Notes: generated by a model not told the origin, from the sequence alone. A stretch of 64,000 bases of DNA from JAPOXR01 sp965221815 (GCA_965221815.1 OZ244915.1:1240001-1304000), one strand, 5' to 3'; positions 53,092 to 63,361 are shown, counted from the stretch's first letter. Numbers and translations: made by a program.

Positions 53092-54240
53092 ATGAGAGCT
53101 GGTGCAATTGTTGTTGGTGCCGGCTCAGGTATTCGTGCCAAGATGCAACCTCCCAAGCAATATCAGAATTTGGGAAATGCCTCGATATTCGCCACGACAC
53201 TCAACCGCCTTTTGACCCATCCGCATATCGATCAAGTCGTTGCGGTCATCTCCGAAGGGCATGAGGCACTTTTCAAGGAATGCGTCATGCCTCACCTGGC
53301 TGGGACAGTCCTGACGACATTTGGTGGTGACTCACGTACTGAATCGGTCATTTCCGGTTTAAATCGGTTGCAGGATGATTCGTTGACGCATGTCCTGATC
53401 CATGATGCGGTGCGCCCCTTCTTTTCGCATCAATTGGTCGATAGAATTCTTCATGCCTTGCATGATCATGAGGCGGTGATTCCGGGCGTTGGTCTCATCG
53501 ATGCCTTGTGGAAAACCAATGCAAGTCTTGCGGTTGAAACGGTGGATCGCGACGAGATGATTCGGGCGCAGACCCCGCAGGGGTTTGACATACAAACCTT
53601 GTTGGATGCCTATAGTCGCTGTGCGAATACCGCTCACGATGATGCGGCCATTGCCATTTCAGCCGGAATCGCCGTGCAGGTCGTGAGTGGTGAGGAGGAT
53701 AATGTCAAATTGACGACACCAAAAGATTTTGAGCGTGAGGGGATCGCGCCAGCCAAAGTGCCGGATACCCGTTGCGGAACCGGATTTGATGTGCACCGGT
53801 TTGGAGACGGCACTTTCGTAACACTCTGCGGTGTTCAGGTTCCACATGACCAGGGTCTGGTGGGACACTCCGATGCGGATGTTTCGGCGCATGCCATTAC
53901 CGACGCCATTTATGGCGCACTGGCACAGGGTGATATTGGGCGATGGTTTCCACCTGACGATCCACAGTGGAAAGATGCGGATTCTATGGTATTTCTTCGC
54001 CATGCCTATGAATTGGCAAGAAAATGTGGCTATGCTATTCGTGCTGTTGACTGTACGATCATTTGCGAGAAACCACGAATCGCGCCGTTTGCAGCGTCCA
54101 TGCAAGAAAAGATTGCTGAGGTCATTGCGCTGGAAATTGACCGCGTGAGCATCAAGGCCACGACGTCAGAAGGGCTGGGCTTCACCGGGCGTCGCGAAGG
54201 AATCGCCTCATTGGCCACGGCAACTTTGACGTCACTTTGA
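53092..54240 (+). CDS. ispDF: Bifunctional IspD-IspF isoprenoid enzyme
   Basis: 382 aa: an N-terminal CTP-transferase (IspD) and C-terminal cyclodiphosphate synthase (IspF), two non-adjacent steps of the MEP pathway, fused as in many alphaproteobacteria. IspD marks: VVGAGSGIRAK with PPKQY, VLIHDAVRPF, and RAQTPQGF. IspF marks: GTGFDVHRFG, CGVQVPHDQGLVGHSDADV, and KATTSEGLGFTGRREGIA. The start ATG 53092 (or GTG 53089) is preferred to TTG 52957. Stop overlaps pgpA. Confidence 0.93.
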   Translation: MRAGAIVVGAGSGIRAKMQPPKQYQNLGNASIFATTLNRLLTHPHIDQVVAVISEGHEALFKECVMPHLAGTVLTTFGGDSRTESVISGLNRLQDDSLTHVLIHDAVRPFFSHQLVDRILHALHDHEAVIPGVGLIDALWKTNASLAVETVDRDEMIRAQTPQGFDIQTLLDAYSRCANTAHDDAAIAISAGIAVQVVSGEEDNVKLTTPKDFEREGIAPAKVPDTRCGTGFDVHRFGDGTFVTLCGVQVPHDQGLVGHSDADVSAHAITDAIYGALAQGDIGRWFPPDDPQWKDADSMVFLRHAYELARKCGYAIRAVDCTIICEKPRIAPFAASMQEKIAEVIALEIDRVSIKATTSEGLGFTGRREGIASLATATLTSL

Positions 54241-54716
54241 AGCAGCAGGTCGCCACGTGTTTCGGGGTTGGCCGTGTTCCGCGTATGCCCGGCACTGCGG
54301 GGGCTGCGGTCGGTGTGATGATCGGTGCTGTGAGTTACAGTCTGGGCGGTGTCGGGGCACTTGTATGGGCGACCCTATTGGCCATTGCGGCGGGATTCTG
54401 GGCAACCCGTCAGGTGGAAGACGCTCATGACCCGCCGCAGGTCGTGATTGATGAGGTCGCGGGTCAACTGATCGCGCTCCTGCCGATTCCATTCCTGTTG
54501 CATGTGTCTCCGGCCCTTGAAGCGATGAGTCTACCGGTTTGGCTATTGGCTTTCGTGCTGTTTCGCCTTTTTGACATCTGGAAGCCGGGCATCATTGGCA
54601 AGGTTGACCGCAGCCAGCGAAAAGGGGCCGTGATGTTTGATGATTTGCTCGCCGGAGGATTTGCCGCAGCAACACTGGCTGCTGTGGGCGGAATTTTTGT
54701 CCTGTCTGCCGGCTGA
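54237..54716 (+). CDS. pgpA: Phosphatidylglycerophosphatase A
   Basis: 159-aa inner-membrane enzyme that removes phosphate from phosphatidylglycerol phosphate. PRMPGTAGAAVGV at the start and DPPQVVIDEVAGQLIALL, FRLFDIWKPG and GAVMFDDLLAGG are the conserved blocks. The start TTG overlaps the ispDF stop (TTGA), giving coupling. Complete. Confidence 0.9.
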   Translation: MKQQVATCFGVGRVPRMPGTAGAAVGVMIGAVSYSLGGVGALVWATLLAIAAGFWATRQVEDAHDPPQVVIDEVAGQLIALLPIPFLLHVSPALEAMSLPVWLLAFVLFRLFDIWKPGIIGKVDRSQRKGAVMFDDLLAGGFAAATLAAVGGIFVLSAG

Positions 54717-54899
54717 CCTCCGCCAGGCGGGCGGGTCGACAGCTCTGCGTTCATGCTGCAGTGAGACAACACCCGTGATCGCTTGACGGCTGGGGTCTGG
54801 GGTCTGGCAGAATATTCGACCCTGATATAGTGAACGTGCCCGGACGACGTCAGTGAGAACAAGTCGTACCAGCGTTCTCGTGAGTTTGGAGAGATAAAA

Positions 54900-56084
54900 A
54901 TGGATCATGCGGGGACAGCCTGGATTATGGTTGCAACAGCCCTGGTTTTGCTGATGACATTGCCGGGACTGGCTCTCTTTTATGGAGGTTTGGTCCGGGC
55001 CAGAAATGTTCTTGGCACCTTTATGCAGACCTATACAATCGCCTGTTTAATGAGCGTGCTCTGGCTGGCATGTGGCTACAGCATTGCGTTTGGAGGGGGT
55101 GGTTCCGGCATTTGGGGCGGACTCGACAGGATATTCCTGCTGGGAGTAACGCCCGAAACTCTCTCGGGTGCTCTGCCGGAATATGTTTTTTTTGCGTTTC
55201 AGATGACCTTTGCGATCATTACGCCCGCATTGATTGTCGGGGCGTATGTTGAACGAATCGGTTTTAACTTCGTGTTGGTTCTCTCTGGACTTTGGATGCT
55301 TCTCTGTTATGCGCCTGTTGCGCATTGGGTCTGGGGCGGCGGCATATTGGCTGATGGCGGCATATTTGGTGCCACCGGAGTCAAGGATTTTGCCGGAGGC
55401 ATCGTCGTTCACGAGACGGCCGGCATCGCGGCACTGGTGATCGCGTTCTTTCTTGGACCCCGCAAGGACGACAATAAGCCGCCGCATAATCCAGGATTTG
55501 TGATGGTCGGGGCGGCGCTCCTCTGGGTGGGCTGGTTTGGGTTCAATGGAGGTTCACAGCTTGCCGCTGACGGCGGTGCCGCATCCGCTATTACGGTCAC
55601 GCACATTTCTGCCGCGGCCGCTTCATTGGCATGGGCTGCGCTGGAAAAAATCAGATACGGCAAGTCATCGCTGGTTGGGATTGTCACCGGTACGATCGCC
55701 GGTTTGGCATCGATAACGCCCGCCTCAGGCTTTGTCACACCGGTTGAAGCCCTGGTCATCGGGGCCGTGGCCGGGGTGATCTGTCAATATGGTTGTGGCC
55801 TGGTCAAGGATGTCATGAAAATCGATGACAGTCTGGACGTTTTTGCCGTGCATGGAATCGGCGGGATTTTTGGCACCATCATGATTGCGGTATTTGTTCC
55901 GGACTCGAGCTGGGTTGCGCAGGTCGGGTCATTGGTTATCGTTGGCGTCTTTACGTTGGTGATCACAGCCATCCTGGTCAAGCTCGTGGCGCTGGTCTTT
56001 CCCCTGCGATTGTCGGAAGAGGATGAGATGGTGGGGTTGGACATGGCCACACATGGAGAGCGTGCATACGACTTGACCTCCTGA
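54900..56084 (+). CDS. amtB: Ammonium transporter AmtB
   Basis: 394-aa trimeric membrane channel with about eleven helices. MTLPGLALFYGGLVRARNVL and the conserved GGIVVHETAGIAALVIAF and DVFAVHGIGGIFGTI blocks hold the twin-histidine pore. The short C-terminus (DMATHGERAYD) is the GlnK contact tail. A glnK gene, which usually precedes amtB, is not present. GGAGAG precedes the ATG. Confidence 0.95.
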   Translation: MDHAGTAWIMVATALVLLMTLPGLALFYGGLVRARNVLGTFMQTYTIACLMSVLWLACGYSIAFGGGGSGIWGGLDRIFLLGVTPETLSGALPEYVFFAFQMTFAIITPALIVGAYVERIGFNFVLVLSGLWMLLCYAPVAHWVWGGGILADGGIFGATGVKDFAGGIVVHETAGIAALVIAFFLGPRKDDNKPPHNPGFVMVGAALLWVGWFGFNGGSQLAADGGAASAITVTHISAAAASLAWAALEKIRYGKSSLVGIVTGTIAGLASITPASGFVTPVEALVIGAVAGVICQYGCGLVKDVMKIDDSLDVFAVHGIGGIFGTIMIAVFVPDSSWVAQVGSLVIVGVFTLVITAILVKLVALVFPLRLSEEDEMVGLDMATHGERAYDLTS

Positions 56085-56859
56085 CACGCATCGTCAAACG
56101 GGGCGTCTTGCAGACAGAATTTTTACTCCTCTCTCCGCGGAGAGAGGGGCAACATCCGCTGCTCCCCAAGGTTCTCACCCTGTTTGTCCCAAATTCTCAG
56201 CGTGATTGACGCGTCACAGACGTCACAAAGAATATCCGCAAATACCGTAGTTCCCATCAACTTTGTGATCACTGGAACCGACAGAACTGATTGTGGGGGC
56301 GAGGCAGGCGTCAAGGGCCTTCCTGGTTCCTGGTGTCAAGATGTCTGCATTCTTGGCAAACAGTCCCATGGTCGATTCTCATCGGGCGGTGTGTGCGGGG
56401 CACGCGGACCCTTCGTGATCCACAATCACCGCATGATGGCGCTGTACCGTTCTGCTGTTGTATGTTGTAGGCCCCAGTGTGCCTGATGTCTGCTTTCGTC
56501 TGGTCAGCGACATCGCGCAAGGCCACGGACTCAATTGCGGCCCGTCATCGAAAACTGGACATGGAACCAAAACAGCAACAACTGTGTCGCAAATCCCAGT
56601 CAAGATATGTCAGGACAGCTGCCAAAAACAACAAATCGCTGGAATGACAGGTTCCCAGTCGCGGTGACAAACGATGTGAGATTATCCATTGCGTCTTTCT
56701 CCCATGCCGTGAAAAGCTCCCTTGAATCTCAACACAGTCACGTCAAGCTTCCATGTGTTCGCCTGAATTCGTTTCGGCAGCTCAATTTGCAGCTTTGAGC
56801 CGATTAGGCCAGAAAGACATATTTTGAACGTGCGATACCGGGTCATATTGGACAAGGTC
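56085..56859. other. Gap between amtB and guaA
   Basis: Nearly 780 bases with no gene I can support. Contains a perfect 20-base palindrome (separate entry) near the start. Short frames on both strands have no recognisable family and unfavourable composition. It may hold relics. Confidence 0.4.
56128..56147. repeat. Perfect 20-base palindrome downstream of amtB
   Basis: CCTCTCTCCGCGGAGAGAGG reads the same on both strands and is followed by GG. It could form a strong hairpin in the amtB transcript as a stabiliser or terminator without a T run, or be a repetitive-element relic. Confidence 0.8.
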
Positions 56860-58431
56860 ATGAATACAGGAACGCCCCAAAAGCTGTTGATTATTGATTT
56901 TGGCAGCCAGGTCACCCAACTGATTGCGCGCCGACTGCGGGAGGCGAACATCTATTGCGAGATTCATCCGTTTAACGCAGCCCGGGAAGAATTCATTGAC
57001 GCGTTTGAACCTCAGGCCATCATCCTGTCGGGTGGTCCGGCAAGCGTGACCCAGCCGGATTTCCCGTGTCCGCCCGAATCCATCTACGAACTGGGGATTC
57101 CGATTTTGGGGATTTGCTATGGGCAGCAGGTGATGATGCGCCAGCTCGGTGGGGACGTCAGCCAGGGTCGCCATGGTGAATTTGGTCGTGCCGCGCTCTG
57201 GCCTGAAGGGGCCGGATTGATCGGCCGTCACAACCTGATGGAAGGCTTGTTTGCGGACGGGCATGAAGAGGTCTGGATGTCACATGGGGACAGCGTCACG
57301 CAGCCTGCCGCGGGATTTCGGGTGATTGCGCGTTCACAAAATGCACCATTTGCGGCGCTCGCAGATGATGAACGACATCTTTTCGGCCTGCAGTTTCACC
57401 CGGAAGTCTACCATACGCCATGCGGCACACGAATCCTCCGGAACTTTGCGCGTATTGCGGGTTTTACAGGTGACTGGACAATGTCCGCTTTCTGTCGGCG
57501 CATCATCCAGAAACTGCGCGATGACATTGGAGACGCAAAGGTCATTTGCGGATTATCCGGCGGTGTTGATTCTGCGGTCACGGCAGCGCTCATTCACCGT
57601 GCTTTGCCGGGGCAGTTGACCTGTGTCTTTGTCGATCATGGTTTGTTGCGGGACAATGAGGCCGAATCTGTCACGACAATGTTTCGTGAGAGTTTCAACA
57701 TTCCGCTCTCACCGATTGACGCGTCAGCGCAGTTTCTTGCCGCATTGCGCGGGATCTCTGATCCTGAAACAAAAAGAAAAACAATTGGCCGCCTCTTTAT
57801 CGATGTGTTCAGGGAGGAAGCCCAAAAAATCGGTGGTGCCACGCATCTGGCGCAGGGAACCCTGTATCCGGATGTGATTGAGTCACCAAGCGCCGGAGAC
57901 GGGCCATCAGCCACGATCAAATCGCACCACAATGTCGGTGGATTACCTGCTGAACTGGGTTTGGAACTTGTTGAGCCGCTCCGTGAACTCTTCAAAGACG
58001 AAGTACGTGAACTGGGACGTGAACTCGGTTTGCCGGATGAATTCGTACGACGTCACCCCTTCCCCGGCCCCGGACTGGCGATCCGATGTCCAGGAGAGGT
58101 CACACCTGCCAAACTGGCAATATTACGGCAAGCTGATGCCATTTTCCTGGACCAGATCGACAAACACGGCCTGTATGATGATATCTGGCAGGCTTTTGCC
58201 GCTCTTCTGCCAGTCAATTCGGTTGGTGTCATGGGCGATGGGCGTACCTATGGGGCCGCCTGTGTCCTGCGGGCCGTGACCTCAGTCGATGGCATGACTG
58301 CTGACTTCTATGATTTTGAGGGCGTTTTTCTTTCGGAGACGGCAACCCGCATTGTCAATGAAGTGAGGGGCATCAACCGGGTTCTCTATGATATCACCTC
58401 CAAACCACCCGGGACAATCGAGTGGGAGTGA
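56860..58431 (+). CDS. guaA: GMP synthase (glutamine-hydrolysing)
   Basis: 523 aa. The N-terminal class I glutamine amidotransferase domain has the nucleophile Cys86 in GICYGQQVM and the HPEVYHT histidine block. The ATP-pyrophosphatase domain has GLSGGVDSAV; the C-terminal dimerisation part ends IEWE. Makes GMP from XMP. ATG 56860 with GGACAAGG upstream is preferred to the TTG at 56824. Confidence 0.97.
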   Translation: MNTGTPQKLLIIDFGSQVTQLIARRLREANIYCEIHPFNAAREEFIDAFEPQAIILSGGPASVTQPDFPCPPESIYELGIPILGICYGQQVMMRQLGGDVSQGRHGEFGRAALWPEGAGLIGRHNLMEGLFADGHEEVWMSHGDSVTQPAAGFRVIARSQNAPFAALADDERHLFGLQFHPEVYHTPCGTRILRNFARIAGFTGDWTMSAFCRRIIQKLRDDIGDAKVICGLSGGVDSAVTAALIHRALPGQLTCVFVDHGLLRDNEAESVTTMFRESFNIPLSPIDASAQFLAALRGISDPETKRKTIGRLFIDVFREEAQKIGGATHLAQGTLYPDVIESPSAGDGPSATIKSHHNVGGLPAELGLELVEPLRELFKDEVRELGRELGLPDEFVRRHPFPGPGLAIRCPGEVTPAKLAILRQADAIFLDQIDKHGLYDDIWQAFAALLPVNSVGVMGDGRTYGAACVLRAVTSVDGMTADFYDFEGVFLSETATRIVNEVRGINRVLYDITSKPPGTIEWE

Positions 58432-58626
58432 CGCCGTGACCACACAGTCTCCCTTGTGCCGATAGAATCATACGAGTGACGCCTTTGGGATCACAAATTG
58501 TTCGAGGTTCATCTGACTTCATGGTCACTGATCTGCGGGCTTGTCATTCGACGAGCGCATAGCCTGACGAGAGAATCGGCATGCTGAATTTAAAGCCAAA
58601 GGCGACGGATGGCACCTGATTGAAAG

Positions 58627-59502
58627 ATGGCAGACAATAAGAGACAATCGATCCGTGCGGCGTTCTGGATGATTGGAACAGTATTTTCATTCAGTGCAAT
58701 GGCGGTTGCCGGGCGTGAAGCCAGCCATGCACTCAGCAGCTTTGAAATCATGACTTACCGTTCGCTGATCGGAATGATGGTCATGTTGGGTTTGATCGTT
58801 GCCACTGGCAAACGGCATCAGTTGCGTCCGCAGTCTTTTCGTCTGCATCTGGTGCGCAACATATTGCATTTCGCGGCGACCAACTTGTGGTTTACAGCAT
58901 TGGCATCGGTACCCCTTGCTCTGGTTTTTGCCTTTGAGTTCACATCGCCTTTATGGACAGCTGTGCTGGCACCATTGATTCTTCGCGAAATGTTGCCGAA
59001 AGTCAGAATCGTCGCGACGATCATTGGTTTTATTGGTATCATGATCATCGCCCGACCGGGTATTGTTGAATTTTCGCCCGGGATGATCGCCGCGGCGAGT
59101 TGTGCCATCGGTTTTGCCGGTGCAGCCATCGCCACCCGCAAGCTGACTGGTTTACAGCCTGTTGCAACGATTCTCTTCTGGATGTGTGCCATTCAATCGG
59201 TTTTGGGCCTCGCGATTGCCGGCGCAGATCTCAGCATCACATTGCCCTCCTCTGCTCTCCTGGTGCCGATCCTCGCCGTCTCATTATGCGGGCTTTCTGC
59301 ACATTTCTGCCTGACCAAGGCGCTGCAGATTGCCCCGGCCACGTTTGTCATGCCTCTGGATTTTGCACGCCTCCCGGCGATTGCCGTTGTGGGTTTTATA
59401 CTTTACGGAGAAACCATTGATATATTTATGATTATTGGCAGTCTCTTTATACTTGCAGCCAACAGTATCAATATTCGTACAGGCATCGTCAGTCAGGCAT
59501 GA
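58627..59502 (+). CDS. EamA/DMT family transporter
   Basis: 291-aa membrane protein with about ten helices in two EamA repeats; the C-terminal repeat is marked by ALQIAPATFVMPLDFARLP. Likely exports or imports small metabolites. The ATG at 58627 starts the best frame. Lies downstream of guaA with a 195-base gap. Confidence 0.85.
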   Translation: MADNKRQSIRAAFWMIGTVFSFSAMAVAGREASHALSSFEIMTYRSLIGMMVMLGLIVATGKRHQLRPQSFRLHLVRNILHFAATNLWFTALASVPLALVFAFEFTSPLWTAVLAPLILREMLPKVRIVATIIGFIGIMIIARPGIVEFSPGMIAAASCAIGFAGAAIATRKLTGLQPVATILFWMCAIQSVLGLAIAGADLSITLPSSALLVPILAVSLCGLSAHFCLTKALQIAPATFVMPLDFARLPAIAVVGFILYGETIDIFMIIGSLFILAANSINIRTGIVSQA

Positions 59503-59987
59503 GATCACTCGGCAGTCGCAGCGGTCAACCCTGGTCATATGCAGGACAAACATGAGAGAACCAGCTCAGACTCTGAGAGCCTTCGCCTTGTCACGGCGTC
59601 CAGCCAAGAGATGAATGGCGGTGGCCAAGTTTGCGTGATCGTATCACAACGTGTCATTCGCCTTCACGAATTCAGGGCTTTTTCACTTTGGCAAGGACAT
59701 TCTTGATCCGATGGCGCTCTCGCTATGTGTTTCAGTTACTGAGACGACCAAAATTCAGGCCCTTGACCGACGGTATCTTGCACATCACAGCGTGTTCTCC
59801 AACGCTGATCATGTGAACGTCAAAGAACTCGCAGAATGTCTTCAAATAGCTTAGAAAAAGACCTGTCGGTTGGCATTCGAGAGTATGGTTCCCAGTTTCA
59901 AGGCACGGAAAGCCTAAGGATTTCGCTGGAGCGAGATCAATGGCGCGATTGCTGAACAATCACAGAGGTCAGAATAGGAAGACCAAG
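59503..59987. other. Gap between DMT transporter and hsdM, with an IS5 relic
   Basis: Holds a degraded IS5-type transposase end on the minus strand (separate entry) at its left half. Nothing else is recognised before the hsdM ribosome site. Marks the boundary of the restriction-modification locus. Confidence 0.5.
59566..59713 (-). pseudogene. Relic of an IS5-family transposase C-terminus
   Basis: On the minus strand the sequence begins HRIKNVLAKVKK, then is broken by stops and a frameshift, and continues as RCDTITQ and NLATAIHLLAG, matching in order the IS5 C-terminal block (HRIENVFAKIKEFRGLATRY, then AGIYLMAG) of the element at 28994-29870. DNA identity to that copy is patchy, so it is an old, different copy. 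Confidence 0.5.
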
Positions 59988-61544
59988 ATGACAGGCCCGG
60001 AGCAACGCGCCGAACTGCAACGTCGGATCTGGCAAATCGCCAATGAGGTGCGTGGCGCGGTCGATGGTTGGGATTTCAAGCAATATGTGCTGGGTTCCCT
60101 CTTTTACCGCTTTATCAGCGAGAATTTCGCCAGCTACATCGAAGCTGATGACGATAACTTCCATTATGCGGAACTGTCTGATGATGCGATCTCGCCGGAA
60201 ATCAAAGATGACGCGATCAAGACCAAAGGCTATTTCATTTCCCCCAGCCAGCTTTTTGCCAATATTGTTGCCGCTGCGCAAAAAAACGACAATCTGAACA
60301 CCGATCTGGCCAATATCTTTACCGCTATTGAATCCTCTGCGCGTGGATATCCGTCTGAAGACGCGATCAAAGGCCTATTTGCCGATTTCGATACGACCAG
60401 CAACCGGCTTGGCAATACGGTGGCGGACAAGAACGCTCGCTTGACTTCGGTCCTCAAGGGGGTTGCCGAACTGGATTTCGGTGATTTTCACAGCAACGAA
60501 ATTGACCTTTTCGGTGATGCCTATGAATTCCTGATCTCCAAATACGCCGCCAATGCGGGCAAATCAGGCGGCGAGTTCTTTACACCCCAGCATGTATCGA
60601 AACTGATCGCCCGGTTGGCGATGCACGGCCAAACCCGCGTCAATAAAATCTATGATCCTGCCTGTGGGTCAGGTTCGTTGCTGTTGCAGGCCAAAAAGCA
60701 GTTCGAAGATCATATCGTCGAGGATGGTTTCTTTGGCCAGGAACTCAACCCCACCACCTACAACCTCGCGCGTATGAACATGTTCCTGCACAACATCAAT
60801 TACGACAAGTTCAACATCCAGTTGGGTCATACCCTGACATCACCACACTTTGGTGATGACAAACCTTTTGATGCGATCGTATCGAACCCGCCCTATTCAG
60901 TAAAATGGATCAGAACAGACGATCCGACACTGATCAATGATGATCGCTTTGCACCTGCTGGTGTGCTCGCGCCGAAATCCAAGGCGGACTTTGCCTTTGT
61001 GTTGCATGCGCTCAGCTATCTGTCCAGTCAGGGGCGCGCAGCGATTGTGTGCTTTCCAGGTATTTTCTACCGTGGTGGTGCCGAGCAGAAGATTCGTAAA
61101 TATCTTGTCGATCACAACTTCGTTGAAACGGTCATTTCACTGGCCCCGAATCTGTTTTATGGCACGACGATTGCGGTCAACATCCTGGTGCTGGCCAAGA
61201 ACAAAAGCGATACGGATATCCAGTTCATTGATGCCAGTGGCGGGGAATTCTTCAAGAAAGAAACCAATAACAACGTCTTATATGACGATCACATCGCCAG
61301 GATCATGGAGATGTTCGACAGCAAGACCAAGATCGACCATGTGGCCGAGACCGTGCCCCATCATAAGGTCGCGAAGAATGACTACAACCTGTCGGTCAGT
61401 TCCTACGTCGAACCCCAAGATACGCGTGAGGTGATTGATATCACTGCGTTGAATGCCGAGTTGAAAACGACCATCGCCAAGATCGAGCAATTGCGGTCTG
61501 ATATTGATGTGATCGTGGCAGAAATCGAAGGTGATGCCGCATGA
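59988..61544 (+). CDS. hsdM: Type I restriction-modification methyltransferase subunit HsdM
   Basis: 518-aa N6-adenine methyltransferase subunit. The N-terminal helical domain begins with ELQRRIWQIANEVRG and WDFKQYVLGSLFYRFISEN. The SAM motif is DPACGSGSLLLQ and the catalytic motif NPPYS. ATG 59988 with AGGAAG upstream is preferred to an earlier in-frame ATG. Overlaps the fic start by four bases. Confidence 0.95.
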   Translation: MTGPEQRAELQRRIWQIANEVRGAVDGWDFKQYVLGSLFYRFISENFASYIEADDDNFHYAELSDDAISPEIKDDAIKTKGYFISPSQLFANIVAAAQKNDNLNTDLANIFTAIESSARGYPSEDAIKGLFADFDTTSNRLGNTVADKNARLTSVLKGVAELDFGDFHSNEIDLFGDAYEFLISKYAANAGKSGGEFFTPQHVSKLIARLAMHGQTRVNKIYDPACGSGSLLLQAKKQFEDHIVEDGFFGQELNPTTYNLARMNMFLHNINYDKFNIQLGHTLTSPHFGDDKPFDAIVSNPPYSVKWIRTDDPTLINDDRFAPAGVLAPKSKADFAFVLHALSYLSSQGRAAIVCFPGIFYRGGAEQKIRKYLVDHNFVETVISLAPNLFYGTTIAVNILVLAKNKSDTDIQFIDASGGEFFKKETNNNVLYDDHIARIMEMFDSKTKIDHVAETVPHHKVAKNDYNLSVSSYVEPQDTREVIDITALNAELKTTIAKIEQLRSDIDVIVAEIEGDAA

Positions 61545-62146
61545 CACTGGACAATAAACTGGGCATCACCCATCAGGTTGAATTGGCCAAAGCGGAAGAG
61601 AAGATCAGCAAGCGGAAGGCCAAACAGCTATTTGACTCCGGAGATATTGATAAGGTGGAGGTTGGGACCTTCAGCGGTTTGGCCGTCATCCATGCCTATC
61701 TGTTCGAAGAGATTTATACGTTTGCCGGTCAGATTCGTGATGTGAACATCGCCAAGGGCAATTTCCGCTTTGCGCCGCTCATGTATCTGCAAGCCTCGCT
61801 CAATCATATCGACGCCATGCCGCAAGGACATTTTGACCAGGTCATCGAAAAATATGTGGAGATGAATATTGCCCATCCTTTCCGCGAAGGTAACGGGCGC
61901 GCCACCCGCATCTGGCTTGATCTTATCCTGAAAAAAGAACTGAAACAGGCCGTGGACTGGAACGTGGTGGATAAGGATGAATATCTTTCCGCCATGCAAC
62001 GCAGTGTGGTGAAAGATGTGGAGATCAAGGCTTTGCTGAAAAGCGCACTGACCGATCAGATTGATAACCGTGCGCTGTTCATGACGGGCATCGATGTCAG
62101 CTTTTATTATGAAGGCTACAGCGAATTCAGAATCGAGACGTTGTAG
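61541..62146 (+). CDS. Fic-domain protein (putative AMP-transferase) inside a type I RM operon
   Basis: 201 aa with the Fic motif HPFREGNGRATR (His112 is the expected catalytic base) and the upstream IYTFAGQIRDVNIAKGNFRF block. Fic proteins usually transfer AMP to hydroxyl groups of target proteins. No clear inhibitory [S/T]xxxE[G/N] motif is seen within the protein. It overlaps hsdM by four bases and is two bases from hsdS, so it is made with the RM subunits. Role in this setting is not established. Confidence 0.88.
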   Translation: MTLDNKLGITHQVELAKAEEKISKRKAKQLFDSGDIDKVEVGTFSGLAVIHAYLFEEIYTFAGQIRDVNIAKGNFRFAPLMYLQASLNHIDAMPQGHFDQVIEKYVEMNIAHPFREGNGRATRIWLDLILKKELKQAVDWNVVDKDEYLSAMQRSVVKDVEIKALLKSALTDQIDNRALFMTGIDVSFYYEGYSEFRIETL

Positions 62147-62148
62147 CT

Positions 62149-63360
62149 GTGAGCAAGCGACACGTCTTGGAGACACTGCTGGATGGTACGACGGTGGAAT
62201 GGAAGCCGCTGGGGGAAGTTACGCAATATGAACAACCAACAAAATATCGTGTTCACGATACCAATTACAGCGACAATTTTAACATCCCGGTTTTAACGCC
62301 TGGAAAAACTTTTATTCTCGGTTACACAAATGAAACCGATGGAATTTACAAAGCCTCAATCTCGCCTGCGATTATTTTTGATGATTTCACAACCGCAAGT
62401 CGATGGGTTGATTTCGATTTCAAGGTGAAGTCATCAGCAATGAAAATCATTACTGCTAAAGATAGGCGATATATCCTCAGGTTTGTTTACCATTATCTAC
62501 AAACTTTGCCTGGAGGCTTAGCTGATGGAGATCACAAACGGCACTGGATTAGCAACTTTTGCAATAAAACAGTCCCTATCCCCTGCCCTGAAAATCAAGA
62601 TAAATCGCTTGCGATTCAGGCAGAGATCGTGCGCATTCTGGACAGCTTCACCGAGCTGGCCACCGAGCTGACCACCGAGCTTAAGGCTCGAAAGCAACAA
62701 TACAACTACTATCGTGATCTGTTGTTGGATTATGAGGGCCAAGATATTGCGCATTTGCCTATGGGTGATGAGCGGGTGGGAACCTTCACGCGCGGCGGAG
62801 GGCTTCAAAAGAAAGACTTCGTTGGGTCCGGGGTTGGCTGTATTCACTACGGTCAAATTTACACTCACTACGGGACCTATGCCCGAATAACTAAAAGCTT
62901 TGTTTCAGAAGAGTTCGCAAAGAAAGCGCGCATGGCAAAGCCAGGCGATTTGGTGATTGCGACCACAAGCGAGAACGATGACGACGTCTGCAAGGCCGTC
63001 GCTTGGCTTGGTGATGAGGACATTGCGGTTAGCAGTGACGCATGCTTCTATTCACACAAACTGACCCCTAAATTTGTTGCATACTTCTTCCAAACGGAGC
63101 AGTTTCATAGACAGAAACGGGTGCACATTACGGGTGCAAAAGTCAGGCGCGTCAATGCCGACAACTTGGCCAAGGTCTTAATCCCTGTCCCCTCTGCCGG
63201 AGAGCAAGAACGCGTCGTCAGCATCCTCGACAAATTCGACACGCTGACAACTTCTATCAGCGAAGGACTGCCACGTGAAATTGAGTTACGGCAAAAGCAA
63301 TATGAATATTATCGTGATCTACTTTTAAATTTCCCCAAGCCTCACAAGAAAGTGCTTTAA
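62149..63360 (+). CDS. hsdS: Type I restriction-modification specificity subunit HsdS
   Basis: 403-aa DNA-recognition subunit with two target-recognition domains (about residues 15-160 and 205-345). Each is followed by a related conserved helix: ILDSFTELATELTTELKARK, ending YYRDLLLDYE, and ILDKFDTLTTSISEGLPREI, ending YYRDLLLNF. The start is GTG 62149, two bases after the fic stop. Binds HsdM to methylate and, with HsdR, to cut. Confidence 0.93.
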   Translation: MSKRHVLETLLDGTTVEWKPLGEVTQYEQPTKYRVHDTNYSDNFNIPVLTPGKTFILGYTNETDGIYKASISPAIIFDDFTTASRWVDFDFKVKSSAMKIITAKDRRYILRFVYHYLQTLPGGLADGDHKRHWISNFCNKTVPIPCPENQDKSLAIQAEIVRILDSFTELATELTTELKARKQQYNYYRDLLLDYEGQDIAHLPMGDERVGTFTRGGGLQKKDFVGSGVGCIHYGQIYTHYGTYARITKSFVSEEFAKKARMAKPGDLVIATTSENDDDVCKAVAWLGDEDIAVSSDACFYSHKLTPKFVAYFFQTEQFHRQKRVHITGAKVRRVNADNLAKVLIPVPSAGEQERVVSILDKFDTLTTSISEGLPREIELRQKQYEYYRDLLLNFPKPHKKVL

Positions 63361-63361
63361 A

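Noticed and set aside
56184..56486. A 100-codon frame in the amtB-guaA gap
   Set aside because: No family or ribosome site; competing frames of similar length on the other strand make it likely chance.
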